DNA of 64,000 nt from Heyndrickxia sporothermodurans (GCA_018333075.1 BORH01000016.1:42250-106249), one strand, 5' to 3'. Positions 33,748 to 42,523 are shown, counted from the first letter of the stretch. Notes: generated by a model from the letters alone, not told the origin. Program-made: numbers and translations.

Positions 33748-33985
33748 ATTTGATTTTTTTGCTAAAAAAATAGAAAAAACTAATAAAAACTTTAGAAAAA
33801 TAAAATGAGTTATTAGGTTAAATACCTGTTAAATTTATATCATAAGGAATTTGATCAAAGGGACGCACATGCTGCTCACTTTTCTTTTAAAAAAATATGG
33901 GAATCGTACTTGAGGAAATATTAGGGTGTACGACAAATTGATTGAAAAGGGTAAGATCAATAAAAAGTAAATTAAATAATAAAAC

Positions 33986-34020
33986 GAAAAAAGCATCCAA
34001 TCTAGGGTGCTTTTTCTTTT
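33986..34020 (+). terminator. Second terminator before the tail/lysis block
   Basis: AAAAAGCATCC pairs with GGGTGCTTTTT. No gene lies between it and the previous terminator (33748-33985), which suggests deleted phage DNA. Confidence 0.75.
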
Positions 34021-34039
34021 ACCTAAAGGGGGTGATGGC

Positions 34040-34207
34040 ATGAAAGTAATCGATCTATTAAATCATGAACAAAAAAGGAAGTTAATAGAAAGGAGGGAAA
34101 AGCCACCATCAAACAAAGAGGAGCTTTCTCATCAAGAGATACTTGAATTAATGGGGACGAATCGTGATATTTATCAGCGGTATCATGGGGTGTGGAGAAG
34201 AAAATAA
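34040..34207 (+). CDS. Small phage protein of unknown function
   Basis: 55 residues from ATG 34040, with GGGGGTGAT just upstream; in-frame extension to 34007 runs through the terminator and is rejected. Highly charged (KVIDLLNHEQKRKLIERREK; HQEILELMGTNRDIYQRYHG), helical, no membrane span. It resembles short proteins found ahead of tail genes in siphophages, but I cannot name it. Stop is 46 bases before the next gene, so probably in one transcript with it. Confidence 0.6.
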   Translation: MKVIDLLNHEQKRKLIERREKPPSNKEELSHQEILELMGTNRDIYQRYHGVWRRK

Positions 34208-34253
34208 AAACTTCAATGTTTAAAATAAACAATAATGTGAGGGAGAGACAATA

Positions 34254-35387
34254 ATGATTAATTATACTAGTGAAGATGTAAACACAATACTTAGCAGCAG
34301 CTCATTTGTGCAGGATATTAAAATTAATAAAGACAGAGATGATGATTCCAATACAGACTATTGGATAACGACAGTAAAGAATAAGGATGCAAATGGTAAT
34401 TTAATTAAATTACAAAGAGGATTTGCACCTGCAACTACTTCAGATAATAAGGCTATTCCTGTAAGGAAATTTGCTAACGATAATAAAGTTACTTTTGCTG
34501 TGAATGCTTCAATTTTCAATACTACTACTCATGAAATTACGGGTACTCATATCTTTAATTCACAGATTCTTAATGAGAATAAAACACTTCCAAGATATAC
34601 TTTAGGAATTAAAGCTGATAATACTTTAACATATTTTAATCCTGGTACTTCCGCTCAAACAATGCTGGCTGATGGTTGTGTGAATGCATTGACAGCTTTT
34701 ACTCCGTTAATTTCTAATGGAAAGGCTGTTCCGCAAAGTATTCTTGATACGAACACAAATGGTGGAAAGAGAAATCCTAGACAAGTAATTGGACAAATGG
34801 CTAATAAAGACCTGGTGTTTTTTACTTGTGAAGGGAGAAAACCAGATCAAGCTGGAATGTTTGATAAGGATGTAATTCGTATTCTTTTAGCAAAAAATGT
34901 ACAGTTTGCTTATATGCTTGATGGTGGTGGATCTACAGAAACTGTTATTCGAGGACATTTAATGAATACGCCAATTGATAAAGATGGATTTGAGGAAAGA
35001 CCTGTTCCAGATTTCTTATATTTTTCTAAGGAAATGCAAATCCCTAGAGATATTGATTTTGCAAATATTCATGAAGATATCGGGGAAGTGAAAAAGAAGC
35101 TTGATGATACGACAAATTCAGTTTCTAAGTTAGGTAATTTTGGAGAATTCTCTTCTAAAACTAAAGTGGTTACTAATTTGAATAATTTGACAGAGAACGG
35201 TATGTACTGGATCAATGGAAAATCGAGTGGCGTACCAAATGATAGTAGTGCTTGGATTGTTCTTCATTTTCAACATAGCGATTGGAATGCATTGCAGCTA
35301 GCAATTCCTTATGCAATTTCTGGTAAACTTCAATTCCGGAGAACTAATTCATCTAAAAAGGAATGGTTAGCTTGGAGTCAAATTTAA
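34254..35387 (+). CDS. Phosphodiester glycosidase (NAGPA) domain protein with C-terminal knob, tail-type
   Basis: 377 residues. Residues about 30-262 form a phosphodiester glycosidase domain (AVNASIFN, HIFNSQILNEN, FFTCEGRKPDQAGM, and the FAYMLDGGGSTETVIRGHL core). A short coiled coil (about 275-297, DIGEVKKKLDDTTNSVSKL) leads to a C-terminal pyocin-knob-like domain (TKVVTNLNNLTENGMYWING... ending EWLAWSQI), common at the tips of phage tail fibres. Likely a tail protein that cleaves phosphodiester-linked sugars, for example on teichoic acids, during adsorption; inferred from the domain order. Ribosome site AGGGAGAGA. Confidence 0.78.
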   Translation: MINYTSEDVNTILSSSSFVQDIKINKDRDDDSNTDYWITTVKNKDANGNLIKLQRGFAPATTSDNKAIPVRKFANDNKVTFAVNASIFNTTTHEITGTHIFNSQILNENKTLPRYTLGIKADNTLTYFNPGTSAQTMLADGCVNALTAFTPLISNGKAVPQSILDTNTNGGKRNPRQVIGQMANKDLVFFTCEGRKPDQAGMFDKDVIRILLAKNVQFAYMLDGGGSTETVIRGHLMNTPIDKDGFEERPVPDFLYFSKEMQIPRDIDFANIHEDIGEVKKKLDDTTNSVSKLGNFGEFSSKTKVVTNLNNLTENGMYWINGKSSGVPNDSSAWIVLHFQHSDWNALQLAIPYAISGKLQFRRTNSSKKEWLAWSQI

Positions 35388-35545
35388 AACGTCATTTATG
35401 AAAATAATTCAATTTATATTGGTGATTTTATTTTATCATCAAGATACAAAAAATGTATAAATATCTTAAGGTAAATGAATTGTACAAACCTTCCTCCATA
35501 CTCATAGTTTACTAAGTATAACGATGAAAAAAGGAGGAAGTTCTC

Positions 35546-35695
35546 ATTAATTCTATTCAAAAATATAAAAAGCAAAAGAAACGAAGATGGTTTATTTCTT
35601 TCTTCGTTATCTTAGTGTTTTTTCCTGGAATGTTTGTAGTATTGATCAACCATTCATGGAAGAAGGTAAAACGATTTATTTTTTATAAAAGATAG
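35546..35695 (+). CDS. Small phage membrane peptide with apparent ATT start
   Basis: 49 codons from ATT 35546, which lies 5 bases after a strong AAAGGAGGAAG ribosome site. Sequence (I/M)NSIQKYKKQKKRRWFIS then a membrane helix FFVILVFFPGMFVVLI (about 18-33) and a basic tail. No ATG, GTG or TTG is available at this place. Basic-helix-basic peptides like this occur next to holin genes. Either a rare ATT start or an ATG lost by mutation. Confidence 0.5.
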   Translation: MNSIQKYKKQKKRRWFISFFVILVFFPGMFVVLINHSWKKVKRFIFYKR

Positions 35696-35840
35696 TTATT
35701 TGAAGTGCTCAAAATTTTGAGTGATTTTTTATGATTTATTAAAAAGAGGTAAAAAATTGTTGTGCTATGAACGGAAAAATTATTTAGAGGTGATGAAACA
35801 ATTCATTCTATTAGCTCTTGAGGAAGAAAGGTGGTTCAAA

Positions 35841-36080
35841 ATGGATGCAACAGTTACACAATATTTTTTAACTCAAGGACCTTTTGCGGTTCTTTTTGTT
35901 TGGCTTTTTTATTCCTCAAGAAAAGAAGCGAGGGAAAGAGAACAAGAAAATAGGCATCGTGAAAACCAATTGTATAAAACTATTGAAAATCAAAATGAGA
36001 TTTTAAATAAGTTTAGCGAGAAATATGACGTAGTTATTAACCAATTATCAGAAATTAAGGATCGATTACCCCCAAAGTAA
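35841..36080 (+). CDS. BhlA/UviB-family holin-like peptide
   Basis: 79 residues from ATG 35841 (AAAGGTGG 8 bases upstream); an in-frame extension to 35721 is not supported. One N-terminal membrane helix (residues 6-24, TQYFLTQGPFAVLFVWLFYS), then a charged coiled coil (EAREREQENRHRENQLYKTI) and QLSEIKDRLPPK. This is the BhlA/UviB pattern, linked to phage lysis and bacteriocin release. It precedes the amidase, the usual holin-endolysin order. Confidence 0.85.
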   Translation: MDATVTQYFLTQGPFAVLFVWLFYSSRKEAREREQENRHRENQLYKTIENQNEILNKFSEKYDVVINQLSEIKDRLPPK

Positions 36081-36124
36081 TTGGTCTTTTTAATTTCTTT
36101 GAAGGGGGGTGAGGCTCATGGATC

Positions 36125-36226
36125 ATGGAATATTCTTTAGGAAAATTTCTAGGAAAACTATTTTTAGCTTGCTTTGAATGTACAAGATTTTTAGATAACT
36201 ATTGGAATAATGACATAACAATCTGA
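36125..36226 (+). CDS. Possible 33-aa phage peptide
   Basis: MEYSLGKFLGKLFLACFECT and onward to ...NNDITI. AAGGGGGGTGAG lies 12 or more bases upstream, nearer to an out-of-frame ATG at 36118 that gives only 20 codons. A hydrophobic centre would fit a small lysis-module peptide. Weak evidence. Confidence 0.25.
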   Translation: MEYSLGKFLGKLFLACFECTRFLDNYWNNDITI

Positions 36227-36342
36227 GGATAAAGCCTAAAAAAGCAATTAATCTCATGGAAAATCAACGAATCTATTATTTCAATAGCCTGTACAAAAAT
36301 GTAAAGAAAATCATTTTATAAAAGAAAAGGAGTCGATGTTAA

Positions 36343-37032
36343 ATGTTTAAATTATTTTTAGATCCAGGTCATGGTGGAAGCGATCCAGGTGCAATTGGAA
36401 ACGGATTACAAGAGAAGGACGTTACATTAAGCATCTCTACAAAAATTAGAGACATTCTCTTAAATGAGTACAATGATGTTTCTATTCTAATGTCAAGAAC
36501 AGGGGATACTTTTCCGTCATTAAGTGATCGTACAAATGCGGCAAATGCATGGGGCGCAAACTATTTCTTGTCCATTCACATTAATGCAGGTGGTGGAACA
36601 GGATTTGAAAGCTATGTATATCCAGGTGTAGGGGCACCTACTACAACTTATCAAACTGCGATTCATGATGAAGTAATGAAAGTCAATCAATTAAGTGATA
36701 GAGGGAAAAAACAAAGTAATCTACACGTATTAAGAGAATCCAATATGCCAGCTCTCTTAACTGAAAATGGATTTATTGATAATGCAAACGATGCTGCAAA
36801 AATGAAGAATGCCACTTGGATTGAAAGTGTAGCAAGGGGTCATGTGAATGGACTGGCTACAGCATTTAATCTTCAAAAGAAAAGCGGAGCGGTCTATCAT
36901 ACAGTAGTAGCAGGTGATACGGTTTATTCATTGAGCATAAAATATGGAAGCACCACTCAACAAATTAAAGATTGGAATGGACTGGATGATAATTACACTA
37001 TTTATGTAGGACAAGTATTGAGAGTTAAATAA
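36343..37032 (+). CDS. N-acetylmuramoyl-L-alanine amidase with LysM domain (endolysin)
   Basis: 229 residues. Residues about 1-172 are an Amidase_3 domain: LDPGHGGSDPGA with zinc His, E in GLQEKDVT, LSIHINAGG with the second His, and LTENGFID with the catalytic Glu. Residues about 184-228 are a LysM peptidoglycan-binding module (YHTVVAGDTVYSLSIKYGST...). No signal peptide, as expected when a holin opens the membrane. It cuts the bond between muramic acid and L-Ala. CwlC/CwlV-like. Ribosome site AAAAGGAG. Confidence 0.93.
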   Translation: MFKLFLDPGHGGSDPGAIGNGLQEKDVTLSISTKIRDILLNEYNDVSILMSRTGDTFPSLSDRTNAANAWGANYFLSIHINAGGGTGFESYVYPGVGAPTTTYQTAIHDEVMKVNQLSDRGKKQSNLHVLRESNMPALLTENGFIDNANDAAKMKNATWIESVARGHVNGLATAFNLQKKSGAVYHTVVAGDTVYSLSIKYGSTTQQIKDWNGLDDNYTIYVGQVLRVK

Positions 37033-37053
37033 TTTGTATCTAAGATAATATCC

Positions 37054-37088
37054 AGCCTTTCTCATTTTATTGAGAAGGGCTCTTTTGT
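37054..37088 (+). terminator. Intrinsic terminator after the endolysin
   Basis: AGCCTTTCTCA-TTTTAT-TGAGAAGGGCT followed by CTTTTG. Confidence 0.75.
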
Positions 37089-37127
37089 ATGAATTTGGTT
37101 AATATAACATTTAACGGAGATGATAAT

Positions 37128-38678
37128 ATGACATTTAATATTCTAGAAGATAAAACAACACCCTTTGTAAATGTAATGGAATATGGAGCTAAGGGGAATG
37201 GAATTGATGATGATACCCAAGCGTTTAAAGCAGTTTTAGAAATGGCAAAGTATAATGGAGCTGTAAGAATGTATATTCCAAATGGCATTTATCGTTTAAC
37301 AGCTGAATTAAATATTTATTCAAATACGACAATTATTAGTAGTGAAAATACTAGAATTGTTCGTGATCATAATGGATATATGATTCTAAATGGGTTTCGA
37401 ACAGATAATTATAGTGGATATAGTGGAAACCGTAATATAAAAATTGCTGGTGGTATATGGGATGCAAACGGTGTTAAACGACCATCAAAAGCTAGTACTT
37501 TTCATTTTGGACATGGTGAAAATATTTATATTAATAATGTTACGATAAAAGATACTGCTAATAGTCATGGTATTGAGTTCAACGCTTGTAAGAACATATT
37601 AGTTGAAAATAGTAAATTTTTAGGATGGGTGGGGAGTACTGATTTTTTTAATGAAGCCATCCAATTAGATTTAGCAAAAAATAACGGATCAGTCACTATT
37701 CCAAAAAACGATGATACTCCTTGTTTAAATGTTGTTATTCGCCATTGTTATTTTGGTAATAGTGGAACATCTGGATCTAATCCATGGGGAAGAGCAATTG
37801 GTTCCCATGCATCAACAATCGGTAAATGGCATGAAAATATTAAAATAGTAGAAAATACATTTGAAAATTTAGTTCAATGGGCAGTCAGAAGCTATAGCTG
37901 GAAAGATGTTCATATAGTGAATAATACTGTTTTAAATTGTGGTGGTGGATTTTCTATAGATACACCTTTACTAAGTAAAACGGCTGATACGGTTGATACG
38001 AATGGGAAGCAAACAAATGCAAGTCAAAATTGTAGTGGATACATCATAAATAATAATAAAATCGGTGGTGGATTAAATTACGGTCCTGCCATTAGTGTTA
38101 AGGGGCAATCATCGGGATACATACAAAATTGTACAATTTTAGGGAATATAGTTACGGGAACGGATTCTGGTAGTTTAGGTGTAATTGTGCGCTTTGCAGA
38201 TGACGTCTCCATTGCTAATAATCAATTTAAACAATTAGGCGACACAGGTATATCTGTAAGTGATAAATCAATACATGTAACAGTTGCAAATAATTTAATC
38301 AGAGGGACTGAAGGAAATGGAATTACTATTTCAACACAATCTCATTATGCAGAGATAATTGGAAATACCTTGAAGGAAATTGGCGGAAATGGAATTTGGG
38401 TTTCAGATAATCTAGAGTCTGTCGTGATTAGTAGTAATAACATTGCCGGCGTAAATGGAAATAATGAAACCGATAAACAACATATAAGAATTACCAGTAA
38501 TATAAAACGAGTTACGATTATTGGTAATGTTTGTAGAAATTTTTCAACCACACATAAAACATCTGAAGCACTATACACAACATCAACAGTACAAAATGTT
38601 ACAAGATCAGGTAATGTATTTGCTGGTTTTTCTATTAATGATAATTCGAATTCAAAGATTGGTGGAGATGTATTATAG
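37128..38678 (+). CDS. Right-handed beta-helix (pectate-lyase superfamily) protein, tail-spike-like
   Basis: 516 residues from ATG 37128 (ACGGAGA 7 bases upstream; ATG 37089 lies in the terminator stem region). It opens with VNVMEYGAKGNGIDDDTQAF, the Pectate_lyase_3 signature, followed by many short coils of the form (NNVTIKDT, NVVIRHCYFGNS, NIKIVENTFEN, VHIVNNTVLN, VVISSNNIAG, VTIIGNVCRNF) that stack into a parallel beta helix. No signal peptide. Such proteins cut surface polysaccharides as phage tail spikes. It sits past the endolysin and its terminator, so it may be a lysogenic-conversion gene. Confidence 0.82.
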   Translation: MTFNILEDKTTPFVNVMEYGAKGNGIDDDTQAFKAVLEMAKYNGAVRMYIPNGIYRLTAELNIYSNTTIISSENTRIVRDHNGYMILNGFRTDNYSGYSGNRNIKIAGGIWDANGVKRPSKASTFHFGHGENIYINNVTIKDTANSHGIEFNACKNILVENSKFLGWVGSTDFFNEAIQLDLAKNNGSVTIPKNDDTPCLNVVIRHCYFGNSGTSGSNPWGRAIGSHASTIGKWHENIKIVENTFENLVQWAVRSYSWKDVHIVNNTVLNCGGGFSIDTPLLSKTADTVDTNGKQTNASQNCSGYIINNNKIGGGLNYGPAISVKGQSSGYIQNCTILGNIVTGTDSGSLGVIVRFADDVSIANNQFKQLGDTGISVSDKSIHVTVANNLIRGTEGNGITISTQSHYAEIIGNTLKEIGGNGIWVSDNLESVVISSNNIAGVNGNNETDKQHIRITSNIKRVTIIGNVCRNFSTTHKTSEALYTTSTVQNVTRSGNVFAGFSINDNSNSKIGGDVL

Positions 38679-38713
38679 TAGGATAAGTTTGTAGTCACTA
38701 TGATAAATTTTGT

Positions 38714-38752
38714 CTGTAGCACAATGAACTATTCTCATTCATTGTGCTACAG
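38714..38752. terminator. Perfect 15-bp hairpin between convergent genes
   Basis: CTGTAGCACAATGAA pairs perfectly with TTCATTGTGCTACAG, loop of 9. Poor T-run on both sides. It may end both transcripts or mark the prophage boundary. Confidence 0.55.
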
Positions 38753-38773
38753 AGTCTTGAACCTTAATATGTT

Positions 38774-39316
38774 TTACTTTCTATACCACCCCTCACTAAA
38801 AGTCAGCTGAAGTGCTTTGCCAAATGCTATTCCGAATGGAATAAATCCAGAGCCAAAGGCTGTAATAATATTTCCATCCTGAACAACTAATTCATCTACA
38901 TAATTAGCTTTCTCAAAAACACCTGAATCGTCTCTATCTTTTTCTAAAAGCCCAACAGTGTATTTTTTATTTTTTAGAATTCCTGCCTTAGCTAAGAGAA
39001 GGGGTGAGCTTGAAATACTAGCCATAATGATATTTTCTTGAGATGCAACTTGTTTGATGAATTCTATGTACTTGGATTCTTCCTCTAAGTCAAAAATATT
39101 CATACAACCAGGTAATAATAGACTATCAATCTCATGAATATTTATGCTGTCTAGAGTTTCATCAGGAAGACATGTTAAGCTAGCTTCACCTTTAATAGGC
39201 GACTGATTTAAACCAACTGTTACTACAGGCTTTTCGCCTTGCATTAAGATAGATAAAGCGACTGAAAGCTCATACTCACTAAATTGTGGATATAATAAAA
39301 CAGCTGTTTTATTCAT
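38774..39316 (-). CDS. DJ-1/PfpI family protein without the usual nucleophilic cysteine
   Basis: 180 residues from the ATG ending at plus 39316, with GGGGGTG 6 bases upstream on the minus strand; MMGVSF ahead of it is rejected. It has the alpha/beta layout of class I glutamine-amidotransferase-like DJ-1/PfpI proteins (KTAVLLYPQFSEYELSVALS; IDSLLLPGCMNIF). At the nucleophile elbow, where AxCxG is expected, it reads MASISSSPLLLAKAG, so the Cys is Ser. Probably not an active glyoxalase or peptidase; may be a binding protein. Single gene. Confidence 0.75.
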   Translation of the reverse strand: MNKTAVLLYPQFSEYELSVALSILMQGEKPVVTVGLNQSPIKGEASLTCLPDETLDSINIHEIDSLLLPGCMNIFDLEEESKYIEFIKQVASQENIIMASISSSPLLLAKAGILKNKKYTVGLLEKDRDDSGVFEKANYVDELVVQDGNIITAFGSGFIPFGIAFGKALQLTFSEGWYRK

Positions 39317-39434
39317 GAATGACACCCCCATCATATATTTCCTAATATTTTAAATAAAATATCTTTTTAGAGCAAATTGAATTCAAGTAAAAACATAGAA
39401 TTCACCTGTATAAAAAGTTTAGTAAAGGATTGAT

Positions 39435-39665
39435 GCCCAAAACCAGAGAGGACCAAAGAAAAAGGGAAAGAAAGAGCAGGAATCGTGCCCAAAACCAGAG
39501 AGGACTAAAGAAAAAGGGAAAGAAAGAGCAGGATCGTGCCCAAAACCAGAGAGGACCAAAGAAAAAGGGAAAGAAAGAGCAGGGATCGTGCCCGAAACCG
39601 GAGAGACCAAAGAAAAAGGGAAAGAAAGAGCAGGATCGTGACCGAAACCAGAGAGGAACACAAAA
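39435..39665. repeat. Tandem array of about 4.5 copies of a 50-52 bp purine-rich repeat
   Basis: Units start at 39435, 39487, 39538, 39590 and 39640 with GCCCAAAACCAGAGAGGAC or variants and contain AAAGAAAAAGGGAAAGAAAG then AGCAGGATCGTG. Unit lengths 52, 51, 52, 50 are not multiples of three, so the open frames over it are by-products of base composition. 39317-39434 shows no gene. Confidence 0.92.
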
Positions 39666-39770
39666 AAAGGGAATTAAAGAGCAAAAAGGGCTCCTGAGAA
39701 TAGCCAAAAAAGCGAAACTCTGGCATCCAAAAGATTTCAAAAATACAATGCATTCTCGAAATTCAAGTGT

Positions 39771-40703
39771 CTATTCAGAAGCGCTATTTTCTGAAGGATA
39801 CTCATAATAAGAAGACTTGCCATGATTTTTGAGTATAAAATGTTTTGAAAGGATTCTACGTATGGTTTTTTTTGATTCGATGATCTTACACCATTCTTGA
39901 ACTGCATTTATGGTTATTTTTCTTTTTGGAAAAAGTATAGTGTGTTCTTTAATACTTCGTAATATTGCAGATTCAACTTTTTCTTTATGTCCACACTTCG
40001 GACAGACTAATATACTTTTATTACAACTGTTTATAAAGGTATAGCAAATAGCACAATATATCCCTTTTTTAAGCTGATTATATGAATATTTTGGAAGGAA
40101 ATGAAGCGGTGATTCTTTTAATTGTATGGAAAATAAATGTTTAGCGAATTGTAAATGTTTATCTTTTGATTTTGATAGGTTCATGTTCAATTCATTAATC
40201 ATGCGATTTATTTGAGATGGAAAAATGATGGGTAAATCTAAAGGGGCTTTATATAGAAAAAAAGAGGGATTAATAAAAATAAGATGTGCTTGGATTGAAT
40301 AGTTGAAACCAAGAGATTGTTGTAATCTTCGAAGTAGAGATTCACTTCTTTTTAGTTGGAATAATGGATTTTTTACTTCAGCACCAGATAATGTAAACCA
40401 TTTATCGTCTTCAATATAAAAATCCCCTTCGTAATTTTTTACTTCAAAAAGGTGTAGATTTTCATTTATCAATAAAGTATCTATTTGAAAAACATTATTG
40501 TGGTGCTCCAGAAGGAGATCGTTGAGAATGATCCAATCATTGGAAAAGGTATTTTGACATTCATCAAACTTTTTTTCACCTTTCCATCCTTTTTCAAGAT
40601 TGGATAAATAATTCTTCTCATTCGCCGATAGCCGGTAACGTCGAGCATTTAATAATCTCATAATGATTAATACATTTGGTTCATTTCTGTGTTTTATAAT
40701 CAT
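39771..40703 (-). CDS. NERD-domain (nuclease-related) protein with zinc ribbon
   Basis: 310 residues. The NERD domain spans about 35-150: KGWKGEKKFDE, VFQIDTLLINENLHLFEVKN (D and E-x-K of a PD-(D/E)XK-like core), YEGDFYIEDDKWF and NPLFQLKRSESLLRRLQQ. A treble of Cys pairs (CAICYTF...CNKSILVCPKCGHK, about 215-245) looks like a zinc ribbon. NERD proteins are common in Bacillus and are thought to act on DNA; no function is proven. The first 15 residues may be over-extended (MIIKHRNEPNVLIIM; MRLLNARRY is an alternative start). The stop codon lies about 100 bases from the tandem repeats. Confidence 0.85.
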   Translation of the reverse strand: MIIKHRNEPNVLIIMRLLNARRYRLSANEKNYLSNLEKGWKGEKKFDECQNTFSNDWIILNDLLLEHHNNVFQIDTLLINENLHLFEVKNYEGDFYIEDDKWFTLSGAEVKNPLFQLKRSESLLRRLQQSLGFNYSIQAHLIFINPSFFLYKAPLDLPIIFPSQINRMINELNMNLSKSKDKHLQFAKHLFSIQLKESPLHFLPKYSYNQLKKGIYCAICYTFINSCNKSILVCPKCGHKEKVESAILRSIKEHTILFPKRKITINAVQEWCKIIESKKTIRRILSKHFILKNHGKSSYYEYPSENSASE

Positions 40704-40974
40704 ATTTCACACCCTTATTAATAAATTTAATATAATTTTACAAAATGCTCCTAGTTTAAACAATAATAGAAAATATAATTAATAAAAGACTATTTTGATC
40801 AATAATTATCCAAATTTATCTGGAGGTGGGGAGAGAAATATAATAAAGACTAAATGTTTGATTTTTGTCATACCTTACCAACAAATAGGTATTTACAACA
40901 TGATTTCAAAGGTGATATGGTATAGCATGTTAAATCATTTAGATTTTTAACTTAAAATAAGGTGGGATATTTTA

Positions 40975-41265
40975 ATGGCTCTCCTTGGAGAAAATACTAC
41001 TTGGACCACAACGAATACTGAATTTTTTTGGAAGAAAAATAGACTAATAGTTGAAAATGGATACTTAACAAGCAGTGGAGTGATCAACAATATTAGGGTG
41101 CCTCTTAGGGCAATCGAAACAGTTGTATGGTCAATTAATCCTGCTAAACCAACAATTTCACCTTCATTGAAAATCATTGGTAAGGGAATTGTATTGGCAG
41201 AAATTCAAGTTGGAATTGATATCATTAATGATGTTCAGGATTGGATTTTAACAAAAATAGGGTAA
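40975..41265 (+). CDS. Small PH-like-fold hypothetical protein
   Basis: 96 residues, no signal peptide or membrane span. Alternating strands (TTNTEFFWKKNRLIVENGYL; INNIRVPLRAIETVVWS; PSLKIIGKGIVLAEIQVGID) and a C-terminal helix (INDVQDWILTKIG) resemble bacterial PH-like or bPH/SHOCT-associated domains, with a typical IPLxxI-type turn. I cannot name the family securely. Ribosome site AAGGTGGG. Single gene with its own terminator. Confidence 0.55.
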   Translation: MALLGENTTWTTTNTEFFWKKNRLIVENGYLTSSGVINNIRVPLRAIETVVWSINPAKPTISPSLKIIGKGIVLAEIQVGIDIINDVQDWILTKIG

Positions 41266-41270
41266 TTTAA

Positions 41271-41310
41271 AATATCCAACAAATTTAATTATTTGTTGGA
41301 TATTTTTTCT
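41271..41310 (+). terminator. Intrinsic terminator after the PH-like gene
   Basis: AATATCCAACAAAT pairs with ATTTGTTGGATATT, then TTTT. Strong. Confidence 0.85.
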
Positions 41311-41348
41311 TCTATTTGTAAATTTAATCCAAGGCAATAAGAATAACA

Positions 41349-42248
41349 TTATTTCCCAATCGTATTTTCCGACTTCTTTTTAATCCTTCTCCAAACAATT
41401 GCAATGACTACACCGATTAATCCTAATATCACAAGAACAGGGAAGTAGCCAATGATAAAGATAAATAGTCCGGAGAAAAAGGATACGATAAAGTTAATGC
41501 TTTGCATAAATTGTTTTTTCGTTTTTTCCCAGGTTGTTTGTTTATCACCCTCTAGGCCAGGTACGACTACCTTGTCTTCAGTTAAAGTTATAGTTACCGT
41601 GGACAAGCTTGTTTGATTTTCAAGATATTTTATCCTGCCTTCAATTGTTTCAATTTCTTCCTGCACCTTACCTAGTTCAGTAGAGATGGCTAATAATGTT
41701 TTCGTATCTTTTGCTTCATTCATAAATTTTGTCAGTCTTTTCTCAACCAGCTTCTTAGATTTTAATCTAGAGTTAAGGTCAACATATTCTTCTGTTACAT
41801 CCTCTCCAGAAATGTTTTGGTCCCTCGTTTTGATTCCTAATTTTTTTACCTGATCTAAAAAGGAGTGGAAGTGCTCTTGGGGGATTCTTGCGGTTAAAGA
41901 GCTTTCCAGTCGTTCATTATCAGTTTGATATTGATTTTGTTGAACGATATATCCTCCCATTTGCTTGACCATTTGGCTGATTTTTCCTTGAACCTCTGTT
42001 AATTTCTTTACTTCCATATTCAAGCCTGCATTATAAACGACCATTCGAGATTGTGCTTTCATTTTTTCGTTGTTGCTTTTTTCATCCTCAGTCTGATTCT
42101 CAGTAGAATGATCGGCCTTCATTTTATCACTGGAGGAAGCGATATCTTGCTTTTCGCCACTCTTTGAAGAATTACCATTATTACTACAAGCAATTAACAA
42201 AATCATGGTTAAACTGAGTAAGACAATCATACTCCAAAAACGCTTCAT
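41349..42248 (-). CDS. DUF4349 lipoprotein
   Basis: 299 residues. Signal peptide with lipobox ending at C21 (MILLIAC), then a Ser/Asn/Lys-rich tether to about residue 70. DUF4349 follows (MVVYNAGLNMEVKKLTEVQG; RIPQEHFHSFLDQVKKLG; NISGEDVTEEYVDLNSRLKS), with a long coiled coil (about 155-210, up to IKYLENQTSLSTVTITL). A C-terminal membrane helix (about 255-285) precedes a basic tail. The protein is thus tethered at both ends on the outer face of the membrane. Function unknown; neighbours give no clue. It diverges from the GDSL gene. Confidence 0.88.
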   Translation of the reverse strand: MKRFWSMIVLLSLTMILLIACSNNGNSSKSGEKQDIASSSDKMKADHSTENQTEDEKSNNEKMKAQSRMVVYNAGLNMEVKKLTEVQGKISQMVKQMGGYIVQQNQYQTDNERLESSLTARIPQEHFHSFLDQVKKLGIKTRDQNISGEDVTEEYVDLNSRLKSKKLVEKRLTKFMNEAKDTKTLLAISTELGKVQEEIETIEGRIKYLENQTSLSTVTITLTEDKVVVPGLEGDKQTTWEKTKKQFMQSINFIVSFFSGLFIFIIGYFPVLVILGLIGVVIAIVWRRIKKKSENTIGK

Positions 42249-42523
42249 TTATTTCACTTCCTTTTTTGAGAATGGATGATTTCAGGAAAAAACTAATCTT
42301 GTTTGTACTATAAGACGAATAAAATTCAGAATAGTTACACAAAAAAACTATAACTTATCTATTTACATTCATATCCAAATTAAACGCATTTCATTAAAAT
42401 TAGTTCGTCTTTAAAGCATTGATTTCCCCTTTAAGGATATTTTTTAACTTTTGGTAGTATTAGTTTCATTTCCTCCTTTGCTTTGCTATTCTGTAATAAA
42501 TACAATTGGGAAGGAATGGTTTA

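Noticed and set aside
39435-39665. CRISPR array
   Set aside because: The whole unit repeats; there are no unique spacers between constant repeats, and no cas genes nearby.
39430-39807. Long open frames on both strands over the tandem repeats (125, 112, 82 and 80 codons)
   Set aside because: They come from purine bias; repeat units are 50-52 bp, so frames shift from unit to unit, and no ribosome site is present.
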